52,523 bases of DNA from Erysipelotrichaceae bacterium 7770_A6 (GTDB lineage Bacteria; Bacillota_I; Bacilli_A; Erysipelotrichales; Erysipelotrichaceae), in NCBI GenBank assembly GCA_014610835.1, contig QQXM01000020.1, positions 1 through 52,523 of the forward strand. The letters are read 5' to 3'. Positions within the stretch are counted from its first letter, which is position 1. Each line of letters begins with the position of its first letter. This document shows positions 44,930 through 52,523 of the stretch, piece by piece. The notes under the pieces are model-generated. The model was given only the letters and a program-made list of their open reading frames with translations. It made no database searches and was not told where the DNA came from. Position numbers and translations under genes: made by a program.

Positions 44930-44958
44930 GCAGGGGTTAATATATGAAAAATAAAAGA

Positions 44959-44966
44959 TTAGGTAA
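44959..44966. repeat. target-site duplication, left copy
   Basis: TTAGGTAA, repeated at 46149-46156. Its presence at both ends shows direct transpositional insertion without later rearrangement. Confidence 0.9.
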
Positions 44967-45056
44967 TCGGCTAATCTACAATCGTGTGGTTGCAGATTAG
45001 CTATTTTTGTGAATGAACAAAATAATAAGATATAATAAATGAGCCAAAGAAAGTTA

Positions 45057-45135
45057 ATGTCTAAGCAGTTATTCAGAACTTTGTTTGGCGACAATCCTCA
45101 CTGGATAACTGCTTAGACATGTTGAGGATTTTTTT
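45057..45135 (+). promoter_or_regulatory. structured leader of the IS transposase (SD-sequestering / attenuator)
   Basis: TATAAT at 45031-45036 should start an RNA near 45043. In it, a 19-bp stem with one mismatch (45059-45077 with 45101-45119) is possible. Its loop carries AATCCTCA (45093-45100), which is complementary to TGAGGATT (45123-45130). That downstream copy contains the transposase ribosome site AGGA and is followed by seven T, so it can act as terminator and as anti-Shine-Dalgarno. A short ORF (45057-45116, 19 codons, MSKQLFRTLFG...) runs through the first stem. Confidence 0.6.
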
Positions 45136-45138
45136 ATT

Positions 45139-46113
45139 ATGTCTAAACAGATAAATCCATATCTGGATTTTGTGCTTGGTTTAGATGCAACACAGTTTGA
45201 TTCACTGTGTGACGCTATAAACCAGCGAAAAGATAGAGAAAGATATGGTGCTACTTCTTTTGAAGAAGCTGCTCTTAATTATGGTCGAAAACCGATATGT
45301 CCAAAGTGTCTATCAGATAAGTATCATGAAGATGGCTACACTCCATCGCTGGCAAAGCGGTATAAGTGTGAAAACTGTGAATGCAGTTATACATTACTGT
45401 CTGATTCCATATTTAATTCTTCAAAAATATCATTCCACAAGTTGATGAGCTATATTCAGCTCATGAGTTTTAATGTACCTCTAGAATTGATATGTGAAGT
45501 ATTGGATATAGCCAGCAATACTGCAGAACTATGGAGAAAAAAGATATTTTCAACTGTAAACAATTACCAGAATCATCTCAGGCTTTACAATCGTGTATGG
45601 ATTGATGAAACGTACATAGAAGATTATCAAGTGCTGGAATCAGATAATTACGAAAAGCATCCAAGAGGACTGTCGAAAACTAAGATATGCATCGTAGTGG
45701 TTATTGATTCCAGTAAGAATATGCTGGCAATTATTTGTGGTCATGGAAAACCAAGTTCTAAAAGAGTATATGCAGCTTTGAAAAATCATATAAGACCAGG
45801 ATCAACAATAATACATGATGGAGATAATTCGCATAAATATCTTATTGATGCACTCAGTCTGAAATCAGAAGTATATATAGCTAATACAAAAGACAGTGAA
45901 TATATAAAGAATATGGCAATGATCAATAATATGTGCAGCTGGTTGAAAAGATATATCTGGAGGTTTATAGGAATGGAAGTAGAAAACTTACAATCTTATT
46001 TAAATTGGTTTATATATCTGCAGAGATGTAAAAGAGATAATGAAAAATGGCCGAAATCTAATAGAATTCTGCGCCATTTAGTTCTTGAGAGAGTTAGATT
46101 TAAGCGTAAATAA
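45139..46113 (+). CDS. IS1595-family DDE transposase
   Basis: 324 aa. An N-terminal zinc ribbon (CPKC ... CENC at about 52-79), a helix-turn-helix region, and an ISXO2-like DDE catalytic domain beginning RVWIDETYIEDY, with HDGDN near 235 and a late Asn/Glu region. It moves the surrounding 1182-bp element. Its start ATG 45139 follows AGGA in the attenuator. The first four codons copy the leader ORF start (MSKQ). Intact, so mobility is possible. Confidence 0.9.
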   Translation: MSKQINPYLDFVLGLDATQFDSLCDAINQRKDRERYGATSFEEAALNYGRKPICPKCLSDKYHEDGYTPSLAKRYKCENCECSYTLLSDSIFNSSKISFHKLMSYIQLMSFNVPLELICEVLDIASNTAELWRKKIFSTVNNYQNHLRLYNRVWIDETYIEDYQVLESDNYEKHPRGLSKTKICIVVVIDSSKNMLAIICGHGKPSSKRVYAALKNHIRPGSTIIHDGDNSHKYLIDALSLKSEVYIANTKDSEYIKNMAMINNMCSWLKRYIWRFIGMEVENLQSYLNWFIYLQRCKRDNEKWPKSNRILRHLVLERVRFKRK

Positions 46114-47107
46114 GCCATTTGTCAACCACACGATTGTAGATTAGCCGATTAGGTAAAATGCTCGTTGATGCGGGTATATTAAGTGAAAAGCGGATTGAAG
46201 AAGCAATTGCACTTCAAAAAAATTCATGCAAAAGATTAGGTACAATTTTATTAGAAAATCATTATATTAATGAAACACAATTGATTGAAGTATTGAGAAT
46301 ACAGTTAGGTATTGATTTCATTGATTTAAATAAAACAAAGATTGATCCATACATGGCTGGTGTTGTTTCAAAAGTCATTGCACAACAATATCGTGTTGTT
46401 GCGTTTCGAAAAGAAAAGAATGTGATTCTTTTAGCGATGGAAGATCCTCTGAATTTTAGAGCATTGGAAACAGTAAAACAGACTACTAAGTGTAAAGTTC
46501 GTCCATATATTGCATATTCTGAAGCAATTGACCGTGCTATTTCTGTATTGTATGAAAATGAAGGTGCGTCCATAGCGATTGCACAGATAGAAGCAGAAAA
46601 AGAATCAGAAATGACTGTAGAAGATCTTGCACAAAAGAAAGAACAAGATCAAAGCTCTTCAGAACCAACTGTAAAACTCGTAAACTCTATTTTAGAAAGA
46701 GAAATTGCTGAAAAGGCATCAGATATTCATATTGAATCAAGAGAAAATGATGTGCTTGTGCGTATTCGTGTTGATGGAAGACTCAATCGTATTCTGACGA
46801 TTCCAAAATCTTTACAAGAATCAGTCATTTCTCGTTTGAAAGTCATGTCAGAAATGAATATTACAGAGCATCGTGTACCACAGGTTCTAAGAGAAATGAG
46901 TGGTGTAGGTGAAAAGAGTGGAGAACTTGTCGCAACATTGAAAACAATTGGTGATTATTATATAAATGAAACTGATTATGCGGTGAAATCTGCATTAGAT
47001 AAGCTAGAACCAGCAATGCTTGTATTACTTGCGTTGTTTGGGAAATTTATTGTTGTAGCAATCTATTTACCAATGTTTACGATGTATAGTTTGATGTGAG
47101 GTGCAGT

Positions 47108-49066
47108 ATGCCAGATTTAAAAAAGAATTATACAAAAGAGGAAGCGGCCGCTTTCGTGAAATCTTTGCGTCAAGTGTCGGAATTTGTACGTATCTTATCC
47201 AAAGATGAAATTGAAGGAAAACATCCTTTAACGGCTGATTTTAAGCAAAGCTATTGTTATCGTGCATTAAAAAAAGATAGTGCATGTGAAAATTGTATTT
47301 CTAAGATCGTCTTGGAAAATAAAAGTGATTCTACAAAGATTGAGTTTATTAATGGACAGTGCTATCAATTTTTTGCTCGATATATCATTGTAGAAGGGGT
47401 AGAATGCTCGATTGAGACTGCAGTTAAGATTAATGAAAAAGTATTAGTGGATTCCATTGGATATAAAGAGCTTGTTGAAAAATACTCAGCAACATATGCA
47501 AGCATGTATACAGCTCCTTTAACAGGTGTATATAATCGTGCATATTATGAAAAAGTAGAAAAGAATGTAAATACACCTGCAGGGATTGCGGTGATTGATA
47601 TTGATGACTTCAAGTTATGTAATGATATCTACGGTCATAAAGCTGGAGATGTTGCTTTACAGACAGTAACGCAAATTATTCGAAATAATATTCGTAGTAA
47701 TAATAAGATCATACGTATTGGTGGGGATGAAATCTTATTGATTCTGGATGGAATTCAAGAGGAAAGCTTTGAAAGAAAACTGGAAAGAATTCGCTCTCAA
47801 GTTCGTATGGCACGTGTGAAAGGCTATAATAAGCTGCAATTATCAATTTCTATCGGTGCGGTGGTTTCGATGACAGAGACAAGAGAGGTATCCGTTACGA
47901 AAGCTGATTGATTGATGTATATTGCCAAATCTTCTAAGAATCGTGTTGTTTCTGAATGGAATGAAAATAAACAGATAACTAGTTCCTTGAATGAAAGAGA
48001 TGACAATAAACCTCTTGTTCTTGTTGTTGATGATTCTGACATGAATCGTTTCCTTCTTTCGCAAATCTTACTGGACGATTACAATGTAATAGAAGCATGT
48101 GATGGTGTAGAAGCAACGCAAATCATTCAAGATCATTTCAAAGAACTTTCTATTGTTTTACTGGATATTGTAATGCCTAGAATGGATGGATTTGGTGTTC
48201 TGGAATTTATGAATGCGAATGATTTGATTCAGGATTTACCAGTCATTATGATTTCCAGTATGGATGAAGACAGTGCAATTCGTCGCTGCTATGAGTTAGG
48301 CATTTCTGATTATGTTCGTCGTCCTTTCTCTGCAGATGTTGTTGGAAAACGTGTGTATAATATCGTTCGTTTGTATCAAAGACAAAGAAATCTACAAAGA
48401 GAAATCCGAGAACAGGTAGAAGAAAGAGAAAAGAATTCTAGAGTCGTTACATCAATTATTTCTCACGTTGTTGAAAATCGTAATGGTGAAAGTGGACCGC
48501 ATGTGATCCATGTAGAACAAATAACAGAAATTATTTTGAATCGTTTAACAGAATTAACTGACATGTATAAACTTTCTAAAGAAGATAAAAAACAGATTTC
48601 TTTAGCGAGTGCATTACATGATATTGGTAAAATTGGAATTGATGAAAAGATTTTGAATAAACCTGGAAAGTTGACAGAGGAAGAGTATGAAATCATGAAG
48701 ACACATACAACCATTGGTGCAATCATGATTCATCAGGTGCAGATGGAAGAGGATGATACTCTCATTCAGTTTGCATATGAAATCTGCAGATGGCATCATG
48801 AAAAGTGGGATGGTAGAGGATATCCAGATGGATTAAAGGGAAACTATATTCCAATTTCTGCACAGGTTGTATCAATTGCTGATGTGTATGATGCTTTGGT
48901 GTCAGAAAGAGTATATAAAAAAGCTTATTCTCATAAAAAGGCAATAGAAATGATCATCAATGGAGAATGTGGTGAATTCAATCCGTTGTTAATACAATGT
49001 TTGAAAGATTGTTCAGATCGTATTCAACTGGCTGAATCAAAAAATTCTCGAAACCGCGTTAGATAG
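47108..49066 (+). pseudogene. GGDEF-REC-HD-GYP c-di-GMP protein with an in-frame TGA
   Basis: One continuous frame of 653 codons is interrupted only by TGA at 47909-47911. Part 1 (267 aa): an N-terminal sensor-like region with Cys residues (YCYRAL, CENC), then a GGDEF domain with TGVYNRAYY, IDIDDFKLCNDIYGH and the active-site IRIGGDEILLI. The TGA falls in the conserved AD-x-LMYIAKSSKN end of that domain, where Arg or Lys is usual; CGA to TGA is one change. Part 2 (47912-49066): a receiver domain (LVVDDSDMNR, phospho-Asp in LLDIVMPRMDG) and HD-GYP (LHDIGKIGI, HHEKWDGRGYPDG). It could make and degrade c-di-GMP. Start chosen at ATG 47108 after AGGTG. Confidence 0.8.
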
Positions 49067-49095
49067 TTTTTTTTAAGAAACCAAAGGTGAATAAA

Positions 49096-51969
49096 ATGGA
49101 ACAAGATCAGATACTTTTAGAAATGTTTAATCAAGGGAAAAGAGCAATGTACGTTGTGCATGTTCTTTTAGATAAACATTCTCAACCTGTAGACTGGGTC
49201 TTTGTTTATGTAAATCAAATAGCAATGGAGTTATCTGGTTTTACAAGAGAAGATTTATACGAGAAAAAGTATTCTGAAGTATTCCCAAATCAAAAGAATA
49301 AGTGGCTGAAAAAGTATTCTGAGGCAGCATGGGATGGAAAGACTGTTGAACTAGAGGAATTCTCTGATGAGCTTGGGGCAATGATTCATCTGAAAATTAC
49401 GCCTACACATCAGAAAGGATATTGTCTCTGTTATATTTCGGATACAAAAGATGACTTGATGTCTGCTTTAGAATATAGAGAAGATATTAATACAGAACAA
49501 AGAAGAACTGCATTATTAAATGCACTTTGTATTGATTATACAGATGTATATTTGTGTGATTAAAAAAAAGACACATTAGAAATACTCAAACAGGGAAATT
49601 ATTCGCATAATAGCTTGTTGAATTCCACTCTAGAAGAAAAAGATTTAAATTCATATACAAAAAGATTCCAGTATTATTTTAATAATCTGATTGTTAGTGA
49701 TAGAAAACAAGATTTCTGGCAATATATGCGCCCAGAAGTTTTGATGTACGAATTACGGAAACAAGACAGTTTACAATACCGCTATCAGACAATTCCTAAT
49801 CCAGCAGGAAAAGAGTATTTCAATATTAAAATTGTTCGTATGCATGTAGATGAAGAGCGATTTCAGGTAGTCATTGGAATTCAGCCAATTGATGAAATCG
49901 TTCAAAAGGAAAATGAATATCAAATGCAATTGGAATATGCTTTGAAACAGCAGGAAGCTAGAACAGAAGTTATACAGTCACTTGCATCTCAATATCAGGA
50001 AATGGTTGTATTAGATTTTAAAGAAGACAAGTATTCTGTCATTCATGGCCGGGAAAGTGGTTTTTATATTGCACAGCCAAAACAATCTTTACAAAACCTG
50101 CATAACATATTGTTTGATAGAAATTTGAATGATGAATTCAAAAAACAAGAAAAAGTAAAAGCATTTTTTGATCTTACAACGCTGCAGAATCGATTGCGTT
50201 ATAAAAATTTCATCAATATGGAAGTGAAATCTAGAAATAATCACTGGTATCGTGCAACGTATATTTCTAAGAAACGTGATGATAATGGAAAAATTGTAGA
50301 AGTTTTGTTTGTTGTAAAAGATATTCATGAAGAAAAAAAGAAAGAATTAGAAGCAAAAGAAAAACTTGAAGAACAGGAGAAAGCCTTGCGTGATGCTTTA
50401 CAGATGGCAGAAAATGCAAATAAAGCAAAAACAACATTCTTGAATAATATGTCTCATGATATCCGAACACCAATGAATGCAATCATTGGCTATACTGCTT
50501 TAGCAGCAACACATATAGATAACAAAGATGCATTAAATAACTATTTAACAAAAATCAATATTTCTTCAAAGCATTTATTGAGTTTGATCAATGATGTGCT
50601 AGATATGAGTAGAATTGAAAATGGTGCTGTAAATATTGAATGTCATGAAGTTCATATCCCAGATATACTCCATGACTTGACAACAATTATTCAAGGCAGT
50701 ATTCATTCAAAACAGTTAGATCTTTGTATTGATACACAAGACATTGTTCATGAAGATGTCATTACAGATAAGCTGCGTTTAAACCAGATTTTATTGAATC
50801 TGACAGGGAATGCGATTAAATTCACGCAAGTCGGTGGTAGAATCAATATTCGCATCAAAGAAAACCCATGTGATGATCCAGGTTATGCATATTTTGAATT
50901 TACAGTAAAAGATAATGGGATTGACATGTCAGAGGAATTTATAAAACATGTATTTGATTCCTTTTCTAGAGAACGTTCTTCTACAAATAGCGGAATAGAA
51001 GGTACTGGACTTGGCATGGCAATCACAAAGCATCTTGTAAATATGCTGGGTGGAACGATTCATGTGAATTCGAAAGAAGGAGAAGGCAGTGAATTTGTTG
51101 TTTGTCTAACAATGAAGATCAACGATACTGCATCTACTTATGAAACGATTTCTTCTTTGGCTGGTGCAAGAGTTCTTGTGGTGGATGATGATATTGATAC
51201 GTGTATGAGCGTTAGTAAAATGCTTAGAGATATTCAAATGCGTGCAGACTGGACAACCTCTGGCAAAGAAGCTGTGGTTCGTTCTCAAGAGGCGTATGAA
51301 CAGTCTGAGCCATTTGAAGTATTTATTATTGACTGGCTGATGCCTGATATGAATGGAATTGAAACGGCTCGAAGAATTCGTTCCAGTATGAAAAATGAAG
51401 TTCCAATTATTATTTTGAGTGCATATGATTACTCTGATGTTGAACAGGAAGCTTTGGATGCAGGTGTAACCGCGTTTATTTCAAAACCATTATTTAAATC
51501 AGAATTGATTTCTGTATTAAAAAATCCAAAAACTGTAAGAAAACAATCAGTTGAAACACTTCACAGCTGTTATGAAGGAAAACATCTCTTGCTTGTGGAA
51601 GATAATGAATTGAATCGTGAAATTGCTGAAGAGATGTTAAAAAATGCTGGTTTTATTGTAGATAGTGTCAATGATGGAATAGATGCAGTAGAAAGAATGA
51701 AAGCTTTAGATGAAAATGCGTATGATCTTATTTTGATGGATATTCAAATGCCAAAGATGGATGGATATACTGCAACAAAAGAAATTCGACATCTTTCAAA
51801 CCGAAGAAAAGCAAATATTCCAATTGTTGCGATGACAGCGAATGCCTTTGAAGAAGATAAGAAAAAATCAATGGCAGCTGGTATGAATGCACATTTATCA
51901 AAACCGGTAAATATCAAAAATCTAGTGGAAACATTGGATGGCATATTTAAAAATGATAAGTATCAATGA
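49096..51969 (+). pseudogene. hybrid sensor histidine kinase with an in-frame TAA
   Basis: One frame of about 957 codons, broken by TAA at 49561-49563 where the family has Leu (DVYLCD-stop-KKDTLEILKQG). Before the stop: a PAS domain (VFVYVNQIAMELSGFTRED). After it: a second PAS-like domain, coiled coil, HisKA with NNMSHDIRTPMNAIIGY (His), HATPase with NLTGNAIKFT and GTGLGMAITKHL, then two receiver domains (VVDDDIDT/IIDWLMPDMNG and LVEDNELN/LMDIQMPKMDG). In the ATPase G1 box DNGIG reads DNGID, a second possible defect. Translation might restart at TTG 49615, giving 784 aa. The HPt protein at 36859 may be its partner. Start ATG 49096 follows AAAGGTG. Confidence 0.8.
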
Positions 51970-51996
51970 GAATGGATCTATGATTCATTCTTTTTG
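51970..51996 (+). terminator. terminator after the histidine kinase gene
   Basis: GAATGGATC-TAT-GATTCATTC (one G-T pair) followed by five T. Confidence 0.8.
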
Positions 51997-52005
51997 ATAG
52001 AAAAT

Positions 52006-52044
52006 AAAAAAGCATATGATCAAGAAACTGAATCATATGCTTTT
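52006..52044. terminator. bidirectional terminator between the kinase gene and the tRNA-Lys genes
   Basis: AAAAGCATATGAT pairs perfectly with ATCATATGCTTTT across an 11-nt loop, with A and T runs on both sides. It ends the minus-strand tRNA-Lys copy 1 transcript. Confidence 0.8.
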
Positions 52045-52050
52045 ATCATA

Positions 52051-52126
52051 TGGTGGTTCCTGACGGGCTCGAACCGTCGACCCACTGATTAAGAGTCAGT
52101 TGCTCTACCAACTGAGCTAAGGAACC
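52051..52126 (-). tRNA. tRNA-Lys (anticodon CTT), copy 1
   Basis: 76 nt on the minus strand including an encoded CCA. Begins GGTTCCTTAGCTCAGTTGG; anticodon loop CTCTTAA, T-arm GGTTCGAGCC, acceptor GGTTCCT/AGGAACC with discriminator A. Confidence 0.95.
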
Positions 52127-52168
52127 AATTGCTTATCTATTATAATCATTTTATTTTGAAAATGCAAT

Positions 52169-52199
52169 AAAAAACTCATTCAATTTTGAATGAGTTTTT
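52169..52199 (-). terminator. terminator of tRNA-Lys copy 2
   Basis: Minus strand: AAAACTCATTCAA-AATTGAATGAGTTTTTT-type hairpin directly behind the second tRNA-Lys gene. Confidence 0.75.
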
Positions 52200-52204
52200 C
52201 TTTA

Positions 52205-52280
52205 TGGTGGTTCCTGACGGGCTCGAACCGTCGACCCACTGATTAAGAGTCAGTTGCTCTACCAACTGAGCTAAGGAACC
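52205..52280 (-). tRNA. tRNA-Lys (anticodon CTT), copy 2
   Basis: Identical to the copy at 52051-52126, 154 nt away, CCA encoded. It is the one next to the strong promoter. Confidence 0.95.
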
Positions 52281-52303
52281 ATGCTTTTTAACAGTGCTTA
52301 AAT

Positions 52304-52332
52304 ATAATACCAAGACACTGTGATTGTGTCAA
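52304..52332 (-). promoter_or_regulatory. strong tRNA promoter of the tRNA-Lys unit
   Basis: Minus strand: TTGACA (52327-52332), 17-nt spacer, TATTAT (52304-52309), followed by ATTTAAGCACTG. Its -10 and initiation region equal those of the Ile-Ala promoters 50 kb away. Confidence 0.85.
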
Positions 52333-52352
52333 TAAAAAAATAAAAAAATTTC

Positions 52353-52380
52353 AAAAAAGAACTCACAATTATTTTGTGAG
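52353..52380 (-). terminator. terminator of a minus-strand gene at the window edge
   Basis: CTCACAA-AATAA-TTGTGAG hairpin followed by a T run on the minus strand; the stop codon of the ORF below lies in its loop. Confidence 0.7.
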
Positions 52381-52476
52381 CTCTTGAAGTGCGTTTTCAT
52401 ATTCTTCTTCATCAATGCTTCCTGTAGCAATCATTTCTTTTACCCGGGAGTTTAGGAGTTGTAAAAAATATCGAAT
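52369..52476 (-). pseudogene. C-terminal fragment of a SHOCT-like protein
   Basis: A frame of 35 codons ends NSRVKEMIATGSIDEEEYEN and then ALQELTK. The last ~25 residues follow the SHOCT pattern (short helix, GxIxEEEYExxxxEL). It begins directly after a stop codon without a start or ribosome site, and a + strand-type hairpin (52484-52508) follows. So this looks like the tail of a broken gene, or of one shifted by a sequence error; the window ends too soon to decide. Confidence 0.4.
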
Positions 52477-52483
52477 TTAAGAT

Positions 52484-52508
52484 CGTGGCTTATTTACCAC
52501 GTTTTTTT
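52484..52508 (+). terminator. hairpin with T run at the window edge
   Basis: CGTGG-CTTATTTA-CCACG followed by seven T. No + strand gene leads into it here. Confidence 0.55.
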
Positions 52509-52523
52509 ATGCTTATTTTTGTC

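Larger units (their letters stand above)
44967..46148 (+). mobile_element. complete IS1595-family insertion sequence (1182 bp)
   Basis: Perfect 26-bp terminal inverted repeats begin TCGGCTAATC (44967-44992) and end GATTAGCCGA (46123-46148). An 8-bp direct repeat TTAGGTAA flanks them (44959-44966 and 46149-46156), the target size known for IS1595 elements. One transposase ORF lies inside behind a structured leader. The element has all parts of a functional copy. Confidence 0.93.
44944..47099 (+). pseudogene. pilB'-'pilC fusion gene interrupted by an IS element
   Basis: ATG 44944 (after CAGGGG) gives MKNKRLG, where an IS element is inserted. Removing the IS and one target copy restores MKNKRLGKMLVDAGILSEKRIEEA in frame. 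Then follow the PilB/GspE N-terminal domain (LGTILLENHYINETQLIEVL) and the start of its ATPase domain (ASDIHIESRENDVLVRIRVDGRL ... MNITEHRVPQ). At about 46883/46884 the frame jumps to VLREMSGVGEKSGELVATL and a hydrophobic end, which is the C-terminus of PilC/GspF. The Walker A/B part of PilB, any pilT and most of pilC are gone, so the product cannot power pilus assembly. Confidence 0.85.

Noticed and set aside
45057-45116. Leader ORF of the IS as a real protein gene
   Set aside because: It is only 19-26 codons, lies in a hairpin and its start copies the transposase start; a regulatory role is more likely than a protein product.
41419-47911. UGA recoded as an amino acid (Mycoplasma-like code or selenocysteine)
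   Set aside because: UGA ends many normal genes here (jetA, jetB, ispD, comFA), tryptophan uses UGG, and the interrupted positions expect Leu or Arg. No SECIS-like element was evident.

Overview
The window is AT-rich bacterial DNA with short intergenic gaps, clear Shine-Dalgarno sites, tRNA genes only partly carrying an encoded CCA end, and Bacillota-type genes (comFA/comFC, secA-prfB, PepV-like dipeptidase, Sm_multidrug_ex protein). I infer a low-GC Bacillota, probably of the Erysipelotrichia type; this is not proven by any single marker. UGA is used as a normal stop codon.

Region by region. (1) 1-2.3 kb: a lactonase, an IS66 transposase relic, and two tandem tRNA-Ile/tRNA-Ala units on the minus strand. 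(2) 2.3-9.8 kb: housekeeping genes: small membrane exporter, ispD, comFA-comFC, secA-prfB-pseudouridine synthase. (3) 9.8-11.9 kb, minus strand: GH13 glycosidase and NudC-type Nudix hydrolase. (4) 12.0-21.1 kb: a defence segment: a decayed ORF, a HicA-HicB toxin-antitoxin pair bracketed by two similar hairpins, then a complete four-gene type II Wadjet (JetABCD) plasmid-defence operon. (5) 21.2-33.9 kb: metabolic and envelope genes: Na+/alanine symporter, aminopeptidase P, exonuclease III, PepV-like dipeptidase, HAD phosphatase, a degenerate amidase-like lipoprotein, CBS protein, GNAT, cardiolipin synthase, patatin, and an FMN/FAD fumarate-reductase-like lipoprotein. (6) 33.9-36.4 kb: a promoter, a structured RNA and a terminator ahead of a MATE exporter (candidate guanidine-IV riboswitch), then an aldo/keto-reductase-like protein lacking two catalytic residues. 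(7) 36.5-52 kb: a degraded type IV pilus and signalling block: HPt protein, broken prepilins, rhomboid protease, a ~270-nt structured RNA, an M28 peptidase, minor pilins, an intact prepilin peptidase, truncated pilM and pilN, a pilB'-'pilC in-frame fusion further broken by a complete IS1595-family element, a GGDEF-REC-HD-GYP protein cut by UGA, and a hybrid histidine kinase cut by UAA. (8) 52.0-52.5 kb: two tandem tRNA-Lys(CTT) genes and the 3' end of a minus-strand ORF.

How it works together: regions 2, 3 and 5 look like ordinary chromosome. Region 4 is a compact defence module. Region 7 appears to have encoded surface pili with c-di-GMP and phosphorelay control; pilus biogenesis cannot work from this locus because the assembly ATPase and platform protein are deleted. 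The most notable items for follow-up are the two structured RNAs, the IS1595 leader that can sequester its own transposase ribosome site, two likely pseudoenzymes, and the cluster of independent lesions in region 7.
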